Part shown: positions 27,452 to 35,707 of the stretch, piece by piece
How positions within the stretch are numbered: position 1 is the first letter of the stretch
How the letters are laid out: each line of letters starts with the position of its first letter
Source: Acidisoma sp. L85
GTDB lineage: Bacteria > Pseudomonadota > Alphaproteobacteria > Acetobacterales > Acetobacteraceae
Reading direction: 5' to 3'
NCBI RefSeq assembly: GCF_009765865.1
Contig: NZ_LMUQ01000052.1
Location: forward strand, 342,864-406,863
DNA length: 64,000 bases
The notes under the pieces: model-generated
Database searches by the model: none
Told to the model about the DNA's origin: nothing
What the model saw: the letters and a program-made list of their open reading frames with translations, nothing else
Program-made: the position numbers and the translations under genes

Positions 27452-28138
27452 TTAATCGACCTCTTCGAACTTGCCGGCCGCGATAAGTTTGAGGATGAAA
27501 TCCGGGACGGTCAGCCCGCCCTTTACCTTGGTATCGAGATCTAACTCGGCGGCTCGCACGACCTCGAGCCGTTTGATCGTGGCATCGATTTGCGTTCCCG
27601 GAATAATGACGACTCCATCTTCGTCTCCAAGAACGATGTCGCCGGTGGACACAGCTACGCCGCCCACGACAGCCGGTAGACCGACGGTTCCAGGGCCATT
27701 GCGAACAGGGGAGTTCGGCGTCACACCGGCGGCGAAGCATGGCAGGCCAGTCGCCAGAATGCCGGCGCGGTCGCGCACGAACCCGTCGGTAACGAAGGCC
27801 GCTACGCCCGAATTCTTCATCATCCCGAGCAAAAGGTCTCCGGTAACGGCAGAACGCTCGAAATTGTCGGTAGCGCACATGATGACGTCGCCTGGCATGG
27901 CGACGGATAACGCCCCGAAGGCGGCCAAATTGTCGTTTGGGCCAGTATAGCAGGGCAGGGCTGCGCCGCAGAAGGAGTGGACGGCGCCAAAGGACTTTAT
28001 CCGTCCATCCAGTGCGCCGCGACCGTTCATGGCGTCGACGACGAAACCCGTCTGGAGTCCGGTGAAGGCCGCTATCTGCTCGGCACTTGGCCGCTTGAAG
28101 TGGCGTTGAATTCTCAGGAGGGGCGGCTCGCCGATCAT
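27452..28138 (-). CDS. RraA-family protein (HMG aldolase / oxaloacetate decarboxylase-like)
   Basis: A 228-aa protein of the RraA/dimethylmenaquinone methyltransferase-like family, most of which are class II pyruvate aldolases or oxaloacetate decarboxylases. The loop VTDGFVRDRAG contains the Arg-Asp pair that binds substrate and metal. The ATG at 28138 has AGGA eight bases upstream and is preferred to a TTG six bases earlier. Convergent with the Ldh2 gene and divergent from the FMN dehydrogenase. Confidence 0.85.
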   Translation of the reverse strand: MIGEPPLLRIQRHFKRPSAEQIAAFTGLQTGFVVDAMNGRGALDGRIKSFGAVHSFCGAALPCYTGPNDNLAAFGALSVAMPGDVIMCATDNFERSAVTGDLLLGMMKNSGVAAFVTDGFVRDRAGILATGLPCFAAGVTPNSPVRNGPGTVGLPAVVGGVAVSTGDIVLGDEDGVVIIPGTQIDATIKRLEVVRAAELDLDTKVKGGLTVPDFILKLIAAGKFEEVD

Positions 28139-28298
28139 GCTCAAGTTCCTGGTCGATGAGTTTATGAGTAAAGCACTTGATCGCGCCGCCGCCTATACAT
28201 GACGGATCTCCTGCGCTAGGGCCTTCATGTGCTGGCGCCGGTAGTGAGACCTACATAGTGTCGCATTGCCGTCGAAGCACGCGAAGGAAGGGATTGAT

Positions 28299-29510
28299 AT
28301 GACCCTCGATCGAGCCATTAACATCTCGGATCTTCGGCATTTGGCGATGAAGCGGTTGCCTCGTATGGCCTTCGACTTCATTGAGGGCGGCTGCGACGAC
28401 GAGGACGGCTTGGCGGAAAACGAGTCTGCATTCGCGGCCTATCGGCTCATGCCGCGCTACCTCGTGGATGTTTCCCAAGTGGATATGACGGCGCAATTGG
28501 CGGGGCAAGCTTTCTCCATGCCCCTGGGCCTCGCGCCGACCGGCGCCGCGGGCATGTTTCGCCATGACGCGGATCGGCTGCTTGCGCGCGCCTCGGCAGC
28601 GGCAAATGTGCCCTTTGTCCTGTCCATCAATAGCCATGCGTCGATCGAGCAAGCGGTAGAAGCGGCACCGGAGCACACCTGGTTTCAGCTCTACGGCGTC
28701 AAGAGTTTGGAAATGACGGAAGACATGGTACGCCGGGCAGCCGATCTCGGGGTCAAGACGCTCGTCCTCTCGGTTGATGTCCCGGTACAATCCAATCGGG
28801 AACGCAATCGGCGCAATCGCTTCTCGCAGCCGTTGCGAGTGACGCCGTCGATGATCCTCCAGGCCATCGCTCATCCTAGTTGGACATTGGAATATCTCCG
28901 AAACGGCGGCCTGCCATACATGGGCAATTTCAGACCTTATGCGCCAAGCGGCGCGTCTGCCGAGGCGGTCGGTGACCTGGTGTTCAGCGTCTTCCCTGCG
29001 CCTGATCTGACATGGACCTTCCTGGAGAAGATCCGCCGGTTGTGGCCGCGAAAGCTTTTCATCAAGGGGATCATGCACCCGGACGACGCGTTTCGATCGG
29101 CCGAGATGGGCGTCGACGGCATCATGGTTTCTAATCATGGCGGTCGCCAGTTGGACCGTGCCCCATCGCCGCTTCAAGTGTTGCCCGCCATCCGTGAGGC
29201 GGTGGGCGACAGAATCGAGATCACATTAGACGGCGGCATACGTCGAGGATCGGACGTGGTGATCGCGCTGTGTTTGGGCGCCCGAATGGTCTTCGTCGGT
29301 CGACCCGCGCTTTACGGGGTTGCAGCAGGTGGCGACAAAGGAGTGAGAAAGACACTAGAAATATTTTCGCAAGAACTAGCGATTGTTCTTGGACAGATTG
29401 GCTGCCCCCGGATAGCCGACCTGGGACCGCATTTCCTTTGGCCCAGTCTGGCGGCGAGCAGGTCCGGTTCCAACGCCAGTCGGGGCGGAGATAGGTTGGT
29501 TCGAAGTTGA
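28299..29510 (+). CDS. FMN-dependent alpha-hydroxyacid dehydrogenase (lactate/mandelate type)
   Basis: A 403-aa flavoprotein of the glycolate oxidase family. The catalytic His is in VSNHGGRQLD, the substrate Arg in the same motif, and the phosphate-binding DGGIRRG follows. The N-terminal FDFIEGGCDDE resembles mandelate dehydrogenase, but the usual substrate-contacting Tyr is Phe. The C-terminus runs about 20 residues past the normal end (FLW) into an Arg/Ser-rich tail. ATG at 28299 has AAGGAAGGG upstream. It would oxidise L-lactate or another L-2-hydroxyacid. Confidence 0.87.
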   Translation: MTLDRAINISDLRHLAMKRLPRMAFDFIEGGCDDEDGLAENESAFAAYRLMPRYLVDVSQVDMTAQLAGQAFSMPLGLAPTGAAGMFRHDADRLLARASAAANVPFVLSINSHASIEQAVEAAPEHTWFQLYGVKSLEMTEDMVRRAADLGVKTLVLSVDVPVQSNRERNRRNRFSQPLRVTPSMILQAIAHPSWTLEYLRNGGLPYMGNFRPYAPSGASAEAVGDLVFSVFPAPDLTWTFLEKIRRLWPRKLFIKGIMHPDDAFRSAEMGVDGIMVSNHGGRQLDRAPSPLQVLPAIREAVGDRIEITLDGGIRRGSDVVIALCLGARMVFVGRPALYGVAAGGDKGVRKTLEIFSQELAIVLGQIGCPRIADLGPHFLWPSLAASRSGSNASRGGDRLVRS

Positions 29511-29826
29511 ACGTGGCCATGCGCAGGCAAGCACTCCGATGGCGCCGTTCAAAGCAGCGTGCGATTCCTTCGTCAGCCAAACACTCAGCAATGATCATTC
29601 CCGCGGCTTACGCCGGGAGCACTCTCCGAAAACCCGAGACCCTCACCGACCTGGCGCATTGATGCTCTTGCAGAAAAAGTAGCGTGTGCTGAAACCCAAC
29701 TATACAACTTGCTCATTAAATCATCATAAAATGCCTGAATTTTAAGCTGCCCTAGATTGTTAATCCATGATTGATTATGATTTGTCTATTAGTTAGGCTT
29801 CGCATCGACCTGGGTCGGGAACTGAT
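29511..29826. other. 316-base intergenic region with an AT-rich promoter-proximal block
   Basis: No gene is visible. From about 29690 to 29810 the sequence turns markedly AT-rich compared with the GC-rich surroundings, including TTAAATCATCATAAAATG and TTGTTAATCC. It ends just before the cysteine hydrolase start and probably holds the promoter of the nitrogen-salvage operon; no sigma factor consensus is clear enough to name. Confidence 0.5.
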
Positions 29827-30513
29827 GTGAGCAACACGCTGCTGATGGCGACCGTGGAGGCCGAGCCCTACGCTTTCTCGCTCACAAGCGACAAAGCCGC
29901 GCTTCTCATTATTGATATGCAACGAGACTTCCTGGAGGAAGGCGGCTTCGGCGACGCCCTGGGGAATGACGTCTCCTTGCTGCGCAAAACCGTGCCGTCA
30001 TTGGTCGCCGTGCTTGCAATGGCGCGCGCGGCGGGAATGGTCGTCGTTCATACGCGAGAGGGACACCGCCCAGACCTCTCTGATCTCGCGCCCAGCAAGC
30101 ATGAGCGCGGGAATTTTCTCACTAAGATCGGCGATGCCGGGCCAATGGGGCGCATTCTGGTGCGCGGCGAGCCGGGGCACGACATCATCCCCGAGGTCTA
30201 CCCCGTCGCGGGCGAGCCGGTGATAGACAAATCGGGCAAGGGCGCGTTCTTCGCCACGGACCTTGAAGCGATCCTGCGCGGCAGAGGAATAACCCAGCTC
30301 ATCGTATGCGGCGTGACGACCGAAGTTTGCGTCAACACGACGGTACGGGAGGCCAATGATCGCGGATTCGAATGCCTTGTGCTGTCGGACTGCACAGGGT
30401 CCTATTTCCCGGAATTCCACGAAGCCGGCTTGGCGATGATCAAGGCCCAAGGCGGTATCTTCGGCTGGGTAGCGCCCTCGACGGCGCTGCTCTCCGCACT
30501 TTCCACCGTTTAG
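29827..30513 (+). CDS. biuH: Cysteine hydrolase of the isochorismatase family, biuret amidohydrolase-like
   Basis: A 228-aa isochorismatase-fold amidase. The triad is Asp30 (LLIIDMQ), a Lys at 135 or 138 (DKSGKGAF) and Cys168 (TTEVCVN). Stretches [20 protein letters not shown] and HDIIPEVYP match biuret hydrolase of Rhizobium leguminosarum as I remember it, closer than RutB or nicotinamidase. It would cleave biuret to allophanate and ammonia. A GTG start preceded by GGGAA. The permease follows after 9 bases and allophanate hydrolase lies next to it, which supports this role. Confidence 0.72.
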   Translation: MSNTLLMATVEAEPYAFSLTSDKAALLIIDMQRDFLEEGGFGDALGNDVSLLRKTVPSLVAVLAMARAAGMVVVHTREGHRPDLSDLAPSKHERGNFLTKIGDAGPMGRILVRGEPGHDIIPEVYPVAGEPVIDKSGKGAFFATDLEAILRGRGITQLIVCGVTTEVCVNTTVREANDRGFECLVLSDCTGSYFPEFHEAGLAMIKAQGGIFGWVAPSTALLSALSTV

Positions 30514-30522
30514 GAGAAGGCG

Positions 30523-32100
30523 ATGTCGAGCACGGTCATGACGCGACCGGCGTGGTGGGTTCCCGGCGATTGGAATGGCTTCTTTGGTCTCTTTACCAAT
30601 GTAGTGCTGAACGTCATCGTACTGACGGGGCTCTGCCTTGGTGTCGTCCAGATGCCGGCTGGCATTGTATTCGGCCGTATCCTGCCCGCGCTCGGCATCG
30701 CGCTGCCGCTCGGCAATCTCTTCTACGCCTACCTCGCCTATAAGCTGGCGGCGCGCAGCGGACGGTCGGACGTAACCGCTATGCCATACGGGCCGAGCGT
30801 GCCCCATATGTTCCTCGTCGTCTTCGTCATCATGCTGCCGACTTACATCAAGACGCATGACGCGGTGCTCGCCTGGGAGGCTGGTCTCGCCTGGGCCTTC
30901 GTCATCGGCGTCATCGTGCTGCTCGGCGCCTTTGTTGGCCCTACCGTGCGCAAATACACTCCGCGCGCGGCCATGCTCGGCGCCCTCGCCGGCATTTCCA
31001 TTGCCTTTATCTCGATGCGTCCGGCGTTCCAGGACTTCCAGGTTCCGTGGCTCGGCTTCCTGTCCTTCGGCATCATCCTGGCGAGCTGGTGCGCGCGCGT
31101 CCGCATGCCCTACAACATTCCTGGTGGCCTCCTCGCTGTGGTTGTCGGCACGATCCTCGCCTGGATCGTGACCTTCACCGGCATCAGCCCGGTCATGGAG
31201 CCCGCCCAGGTTGCTTCCGCCTTCGCCCAGTTCGGCCTGCACCTGCCGGTGCCGAGCGCGCATTTCCTGCACGGCCTGTCGAATATCGGCCCGCTGCTTG
31301 TCACCGCCGTCCCTCTCGGGATCTATAACTTTACCGAGGGCATGAACAACGTCGAGAGCGCCTCGGCAGCGGGGGATGACTACAATCTGCGCCAGGTATT
31401 GCTCGCCGACGGTATCGGGGCCGTCGCCGGTGCCATTCTTGGCAGCCCGTTTCCGCCAGCCGTCTATATCGGCCATCCGGGCTGGAAGGCTGTCGGCGGA
31501 CGCATCGGCTATTCGCTTGCTACAGGCGTGGTCATTGCCGTCGTCTGCTTCCTGGGCCTCACAGCCCTTCTGCTCGCTATCGTGCCACTCGTCGCGATCT
31601 TGCCGATCCTGCTCTATATCGGCCTCGTCATCGGCGCCCAGGCGTTCGAGGCGACGCCCAGTCGATATGCTCCGGCGGTTATCCTCGCGATGCTGCCCAA
31701 TATCGCCAACTGGGCGCAGAGCCAGATTGATGGCGCGTTGTCGGCGGCGGGCACCTCGGCCGAGAAGGTCGGCATGGCGAAGCTCGGCATGAACGGCGTG
31801 GTTTATCACGGCATGCAGCTCTTTGGTGGCGGCGCGACGCTCGCAGGTCTTGTCCTTGGTGCGATCGCCGCTTTTGTGATCGATCGCAAATTTGATCGTG
31901 CCGCCATCTACGCCTTTATTGGTGCGGTACTCGCCTTCTTTGGTTTCATCAACGGCACCGCGCTCGGCTTCGCGAATTCCCCTGGCGTCGCCCTGGGCTA
32001 TGCGATCCTGGGTGTTCTTTTCGTCGTCCTCATGCGTGCTCCGGTAAATGCCGAGCACCCGACGCTCGAGGAAGTCATGCATGCCGAGCCGGCTGAGTAA
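30523..32100 (+). CDS. NCS2-like (xanthine/uracil/vitamin C-type) permease
   Basis: A 525-aa integral membrane protein with about 12-14 hydrophobic segments. Features of the NCS2 superfamily are GRSDVTAMPYGPSVP in the early half and the NFTEGMNNVESASAAGDDYN segment in the middle, which carries the conserved Glu used in substrate binding. A GGAGAAGG site precedes the ATG. It is co-transcribed with the biuret-hydrolase-like gene, so it probably imports a ureido or cyclic nitrogen compound; which one is an inference. Confidence 0.83.
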   Translation: MSSTVMTRPAWWVPGDWNGFFGLFTNVVLNVIVLTGLCLGVVQMPAGIVFGRILPALGIALPLGNLFYAYLAYKLAARSGRSDVTAMPYGPSVPHMFLVVFVIMLPTYIKTHDAVLAWEAGLAWAFVIGVIVLLGAFVGPTVRKYTPRAAMLGALAGISIAFISMRPAFQDFQVPWLGFLSFGIILASWCARVRMPYNIPGGLLAVVVGTILAWIVTFTGISPVMEPAQVASAFAQFGLHLPVPSAHFLHGLSNIGPLLVTAVPLGIYNFTEGMNNVESASAAGDDYNLRQVLLADGIGAVAGAILGSPFPPAVYIGHPGWKAVGGRIGYSLATGVVIAVVCFLGLTALLLAIVPLVAILPILLYIGLVIGAQAFEATPSRYAPAVILAMLPNIANWAQSQIDGALSAAGTSAEKVGMAKLGMNGVVYHGMQLFGGGATLAGLVLGAIAAFVIDRKFDRAAIYAFIGAVLAFFGFINGTALGFANSPGVALGYAILGVLFVVLMRAPVNAEHPTLEEVMHAEPAE

Positions 32101-32125
32101 ACGCGGCTAGGCTTCATCCCGCGCG

Positions 32126-33511
32126 CTACGTGACGAGGGGGGAGGCCGCGAGCGCTTCGCGGCTCAAGCCCGCACCCTCACCAAGACTGCGATGCAATCT
32201 GTCCGCCACCCCAGCGAGCGCTGTATCCGCGAAGGCCGGCGCGATCAGCGTCACTCCGAAGGGCAAACCATTCGAGGCACGGAAACCGCCCGGCACCGCG
32301 ATCGCGCAAAGATCGAGAAGGTTGACGAAGTTCGTGTAGGTGCCAAGCAGGCTGTTAAGCCGAACAGGCTCCGCGGCCAAGGCCTCGATTGACACGATAG
32401 TGGGCGAAGTCGGCAGCAACATCACATCGAAACGCTGCCATTCCGGCGCCGTCACACGGATGAGAGCCTGCAACCTGTACTGAGCCGAAAAGACATCGGC
32501 GGCGGAGAAAGCATTAGCGGCGCCGATAATGTCGCGCACCGTCGGATCCATGTCCTCTGCGTGTGCCCCGAAGAATTCGCGGATCGGCGCAAGTCGCTCG
32601 GCAACATAAGGGCCGCCATAGAGCAAAGAAGCGGCTTCCCGAAACGGTCCATAGTCGAAGGGTATTGCCTCTCCACCGAGCGCTGTCAGGCGTGCTATCG
32701 CGGAGTCGTAAAGCGCCTCCGCCTCGGCATCGCCGCCAAACTCTCGGTCGGCTGGGAGCAAAATGCCAAACCGGAGGCCGCGCGATGGTAAGGGATGAGC
32801 CGCACCGCGGCGCGAATAGGCGTCAGTGACGTCGAACCCTGCCGCAACTTTGCTGACATCGCAGGCATCCCCGGCACTCGCGGCAAACACGCTCACGCAA
32901 TCCAGCGAGCGGCAGGCAGGCACAACGCCGGTGGTACTCAGCAAGCCACGCGTGGGTTTAATCCCCACAAGATTGTTGAAGCCAGCCGGCACGCGACCTG
33001 AACCGGCGGTATCCGTGCCGAGTGCGAACGACACAAGCCCAGCGGCGACAGCGACGGCGCTGCCCGAACTCGATCCGCCGGAAACATAGCGATCGTCGAA
33101 AACGCAGCGCGGTGCGCCATAGGGTGAGCGTGCGCCGACCAGCCCGGTCGCGAACTGATCCAGATTGGTCTTTCCTATCAGGATCGCGCCAGCATCCAGC
33201 AATCTTTGCACCACGGTCGCGCTCTGGCGCGGACGATAGGCGAAGGCGGGGCATGCGGCGGTCGTATCCAACCCCTCAGCGTCGATATTGTCCTTCACCG
33301 CGAAGGGGATGCCGTATAAAGGCAGCCGCGGCGCCGTTGGATCGGCGGTCAAAGCGGCGGCGCGCGACCGCACATCTACGTCCGCCACGCGGCTGATCCA
33401 GACAGCGGGGTCCGCATAGGCCGCAACGCGCCCCAACACCTCCTCAACAAGCTGCGCGGGTGTCAGCTCTCCTTTGTCATAGGCAGTCCGCAAAGCGGCA
33501 ATCTGCAGCAT
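32126..33511 (-). CDS. atzF: Allophanate hydrolase, amidase domain only
   Basis: A 461-aa amidase-signature enzyme converting allophanate to ammonia and CO2. The Ser-cisSer-Lys triad is Lys73 (AVKDN), Ser147 (GGSSSGS) and Ser171 (TAGSGR). The runs GKTNLDQFATGL and VVPACRSLDCVS mark it as AtzF rather than a general amidase. Typical AtzF is about 600 residues; the C-terminal domain is absent and is encoded by the next gene on the other strand. ATG at 33511 is preferred to a TTG at 33526; no clear ribosome site. It converges with the permease. Confidence 0.88.
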   Translation of the reverse strand: MLQIAALRTAYDKGELTPAQLVEEVLGRVAAYADPAVWISRVADVDVRSRAAALTADPTAPRLPLYGIPFAVKDNIDAEGLDTTAACPAFAYRPRQSATVVQRLLDAGAILIGKTNLDQFATGLVGARSPYGAPRCVFDDRYVSGGSSSGSAVAVAAGLVSFALGTDTAGSGRVPAGFNNLVGIKPTRGLLSTTGVVPACRSLDCVSVFAASAGDACDVSKVAAGFDVTDAYSRRGAAHPLPSRGLRFGILLPADREFGGDAEAEALYDSAIARLTALGGEAIPFDYGPFREAASLLYGGPYVAERLAPIREFFGAHAEDMDPTVRDIIGAANAFSAADVFSAQYRLQALIRVTAPEWQRFDVMLLPTSPTIVSIEALAAEPVRLNSLLGTYTNFVNLLDLCAIAVPGGFRASNGLPFGVTLIAPAFADTALAGVADRLHRSLGEGAGLSREALAASPLVT

Positions 33512-33702
33512 TTGAGGGAGGATCAAAGGAATCTCAGTGTGTTTTCAATGCTTGGCCGCGTCACGTCCCGCTCCATTCTCATGGATGCACAGCATGACGA
33601 GCGAAATCTCCGCCGGCAAGGGTCACCATGCCAGGGCCGCCGGTATATAAGCGCGGACAGCCTCGTCCTCGGCCCATTTACCGCAGCGGAGTGATTGCCT
33701 CG

Positions 33703-34152
33703 ATGACAGACGGATTCGACAGAACCTCCAACGCGGCCGGGCCAGAGCCGCAACCCGCTTATCCGACCATCGATATTGCGGTCTTCGGCGCGCATCTAAG
33801 CGGGCAGCCCCTTAACCCCTCGCTCCTGGCCCTTGGTGCGACGCGACAAAGGGCATGCCTGACCGCACCCACTTACCGCATGCTTGCCTTGTCGGGTCCC
33901 CTCCCGCGCCCGGCCCTATGCCGCGTTTCGCGGGGAGGGGTCGGATTGCCGGGCGAAGTTTGGGCACTTCCTACCTCAGCGCTGGCGGCTTTGCTTGTGA
34001 GCATTGCGCCACCGCTCGGCCTCGGCACTGTGCAGTTGGACGACGGTCCTTGTCATGGCTTCATCGCCGAACATACAGAGCTGACGGACGCAATCGACAT
34101 CACAAGCTTCGGTGGCTGGGCTGCCTGGCTAGAGACGCGAAAGCGATCCTGA
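33703..34152 (+). CDS. Stand-alone allophanate hydrolase C-terminal domain
   Basis: A 149-aa protein matching the C-terminal domain that follows the amidase part of AtzF: IDIAVFGAHLSGQPLN at the start, TAPTYRMLAL, EVWALPTSA, then the ending ITSFGGWAAWL. The fold is gamma-glutamylcyclotransferase-like. It is divergent from the amidase half across about 190 bases. The ATG at 33703 with GGAG upstream is chosen over an upstream in-frame start. In fused enzymes this domain processes the amidase product, so the two halves may assemble as separate chains. Confidence 0.82.
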   Translation: MTDGFDRTSNAAGPEPQPAYPTIDIAVFGAHLSGQPLNPSLLALGATRQRACLTAPTYRMLALSGPLPRPALCRVSRGGVGLPGEVWALPTSALAALLVSIAPPLGLGTVQLDDGPCHGFIAEHTELTDAIDITSFGGWAAWLETRKRS

Positions 34153-34261
34153 AACTCGGTGGCATCGTCGCGCTACAACAACGGGAGACGCTAGCGCCGC
34201 GCCGGTCTTGCGGACGGGCGGGAAGCCGGTGAGGCCTGCGGAGAGCTGGAGGCGTTATTCG

Positions 34262-34285
34262 GGACTCTCCGCCGCGGCGGAGTCC
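34262..34285. terminator. Bidirectional terminator between convergent genes
   Basis: GGACT, a 2-base bulge, then CCGCCG directly facing CGGCGG, then AGTCC: an almost perfect GC-rich dyad between the stop codons of the converging allophanate-hydrolase C-domain gene and the glucoamylase gene. There is no U-tract, so efficiency is uncertain. Confidence 0.5.
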
Positions 34286-34295
34286 TGCTTCGCGG

Positions 34296-35666
34296 TCAGC
34301 GGTTGCGCACGGCCGAGAGGAAGGCGGCGTAGCTCCAGGTCAGGTTGCTGACGCTCTTCTCAAAGCCATCGGCGCCATCAAATTGTTCGCTAAGTTCGAG
34401 GTGGTCGCTATGGAAGAGCACTGCCCGCAGCATTTTGTCGCCGGCATCGCGCAGGACCTGCGCGGTCTCCTCCACGCTCGTGCCTTTCGGCGCCGCGAGC
34501 GCGGTGAAGAACGCAGCTGACTTGTCGTCGAAGGGAATGGTGTTACTGGAGACGATGCTATTGGCGACCCTGTAGTATAACTCTGCGAGATTGCAGGTGC
34601 AGAGCGCCCAGGGGTGATCGCCGCGCTGCTGATTGGCCATGTCGCCATCATAGACGTCGCCGGGATAGCGGCCGAGCATCGGGCCGAGGCCGCTCCCTGC
34701 GTCATCCCCGTTGATCGGGTAATAGGCGGCGGAGTTCGGGTCCGCCCATTGACTGCGCAACAACGCCGCTGTCGCCAGCAGCTGCGTGTCGATGCAAGGA
34801 ATAGCCCCGTAAAGGCAGGCGCAAACGATGTCGATATTGGCATCATAGCCAACACTCTCCGGCAAAAGCGGACTAAGGGCACTGCCGGGCGCGGGGGGCG
34901 CCAGCATGCTGATGTAGTAGGAGCCGTTCCAATGCCTGCCCAGAGCATCCTGCAACCAGGTGATGGCGGCTGCGAGTCCCGCTGGTTTCGCGATGCCGAG
35001 TGTATTCGCGCTGATTGCTTGAAAGCAACGGAGTTGGACGGAACGCGCGAAAAATGAAAGCCCCTGATGCTCTTCCCAGAGATTGAAGGTCGGGTTTTGA
35101 TATTGCGCGAGAAGATAGTCGAGATTGGTTTGGATGACGGCACGCGCGGTCGCCTGAGTCGGCGCATCCACCTTGGTATAGGCCTGGAGGATGGCAAGCG
35201 TCTGTAGCGCCGGGCCATCACTTTGCTCGGTCCAGGGGCGCGGGTCACCGCCGACGGTGAAGCAGGCATGGCCAAGGGTCGGCTGCGCCTTGCTCTGGCA
35301 GAGCGCGGCAAAATTCACGTAGTCGGTTAGTGTCTGTACGCCGCCAATGGCCTGATCCGAGAGATCTGCCGCGGCGATCTCGAACATCGTGATGGCAGCG
35401 TCACGCATCCAGTTGAAGACATAATCCTGGTCGGTGTTCGGCGTATGGCCGCGGTAAGAGGGAGCGGCGATGACACAGCCGGGCTGGGATGCCTGCCCGG
35501 TATAGGGGTCGTTCACGACATAGCCGTCCGTCGTAATATTTCGTAGCATGAGCATATACATGTGCTGCGCAACGACCGGAAATCCCGGATCCGCAATCCG
35601 GATCGAGGGCTTCTCGCTGGGAGTTCCGGGCTGCGCGGTAGCGCGAATACATGTCGTTGACGTCAT
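34296..35666 (-). CDS. GH15 glucoamylase-like glycoside hydrolase
   Basis: A 456-aa protein of the (alpha/alpha)6 glucoamylase family, which removes glucose from the non-reducing end of starch-like chains. GCVIAAPSYRG and FNWMRDAAI form the substrate subsite. Glu198 in NLWEEHQGLSFF is the general acid, and Glu427 in LSEQFDGADGF followed by NLTWSYAAFL the general base. These two blocks resemble fungal glucoamylases. There is no signal peptide and no starch-binding domain, so an intracellular enzyme is expected. ATG at 35666 is chosen over a GTG at 35696. It lies 41 bases behind fdh. Confidence 0.85.
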   Translation of the reverse strand: MTSTTCIRATAQPGTPSEKPSIRIADPGFPVVAQHMYMLMLRNITTDGYVVNDPYTGQASQPGCVIAAPSYRGHTPNTDQDYVFNWMRDAAITMFEIAAADLSDQAIGGVQTLTDYVNFAALCQSKAQPTLGHACFTVGGDPRPWTEQSDGPALQTLAILQAYTKVDAPTQATARAVIQTNLDYLLAQYQNPTFNLWEEHQGLSFFARSVQLRCFQAISANTLGIAKPAGLAAAITWLQDALGRHWNGSYYISMLAPPAPGSALSPLLPESVGYDANIDIVCACLYGAIPCIDTQLLATAALLRSQWADPNSAAYYPINGDDAGSGLGPMLGRYPGDVYDGDMANQQRGDHPWALCTCNLAELYYRVANSIVSSNTIPFDDKSAAFFTALAAPKGTSVEETAQVLRDAGDKMLRAVLFHSDHLELSEQFDGADGFEKSVSNLTWSYAAFLSAVRNR

Positions 35667-35707
35667 GGCGGCGACCCTGGTTTTAAGGCCGGACACGCAG
35701 CCGTGCC

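Noticed and set aside
28251-29177. 308-codon minus-strand frame opposite the FMN dehydrogenase
   Set aside because: Antisense shadow; Arg/His-rich composition with no family signal.
29998-32082. 694-codon open frame on the minus strand
   Set aside because: It lies wholly antisense to the cysteine hydrolase and permease genes, is full of Arg, His and Asp from reverse-reading hydrophobic codons, and resembles no family.
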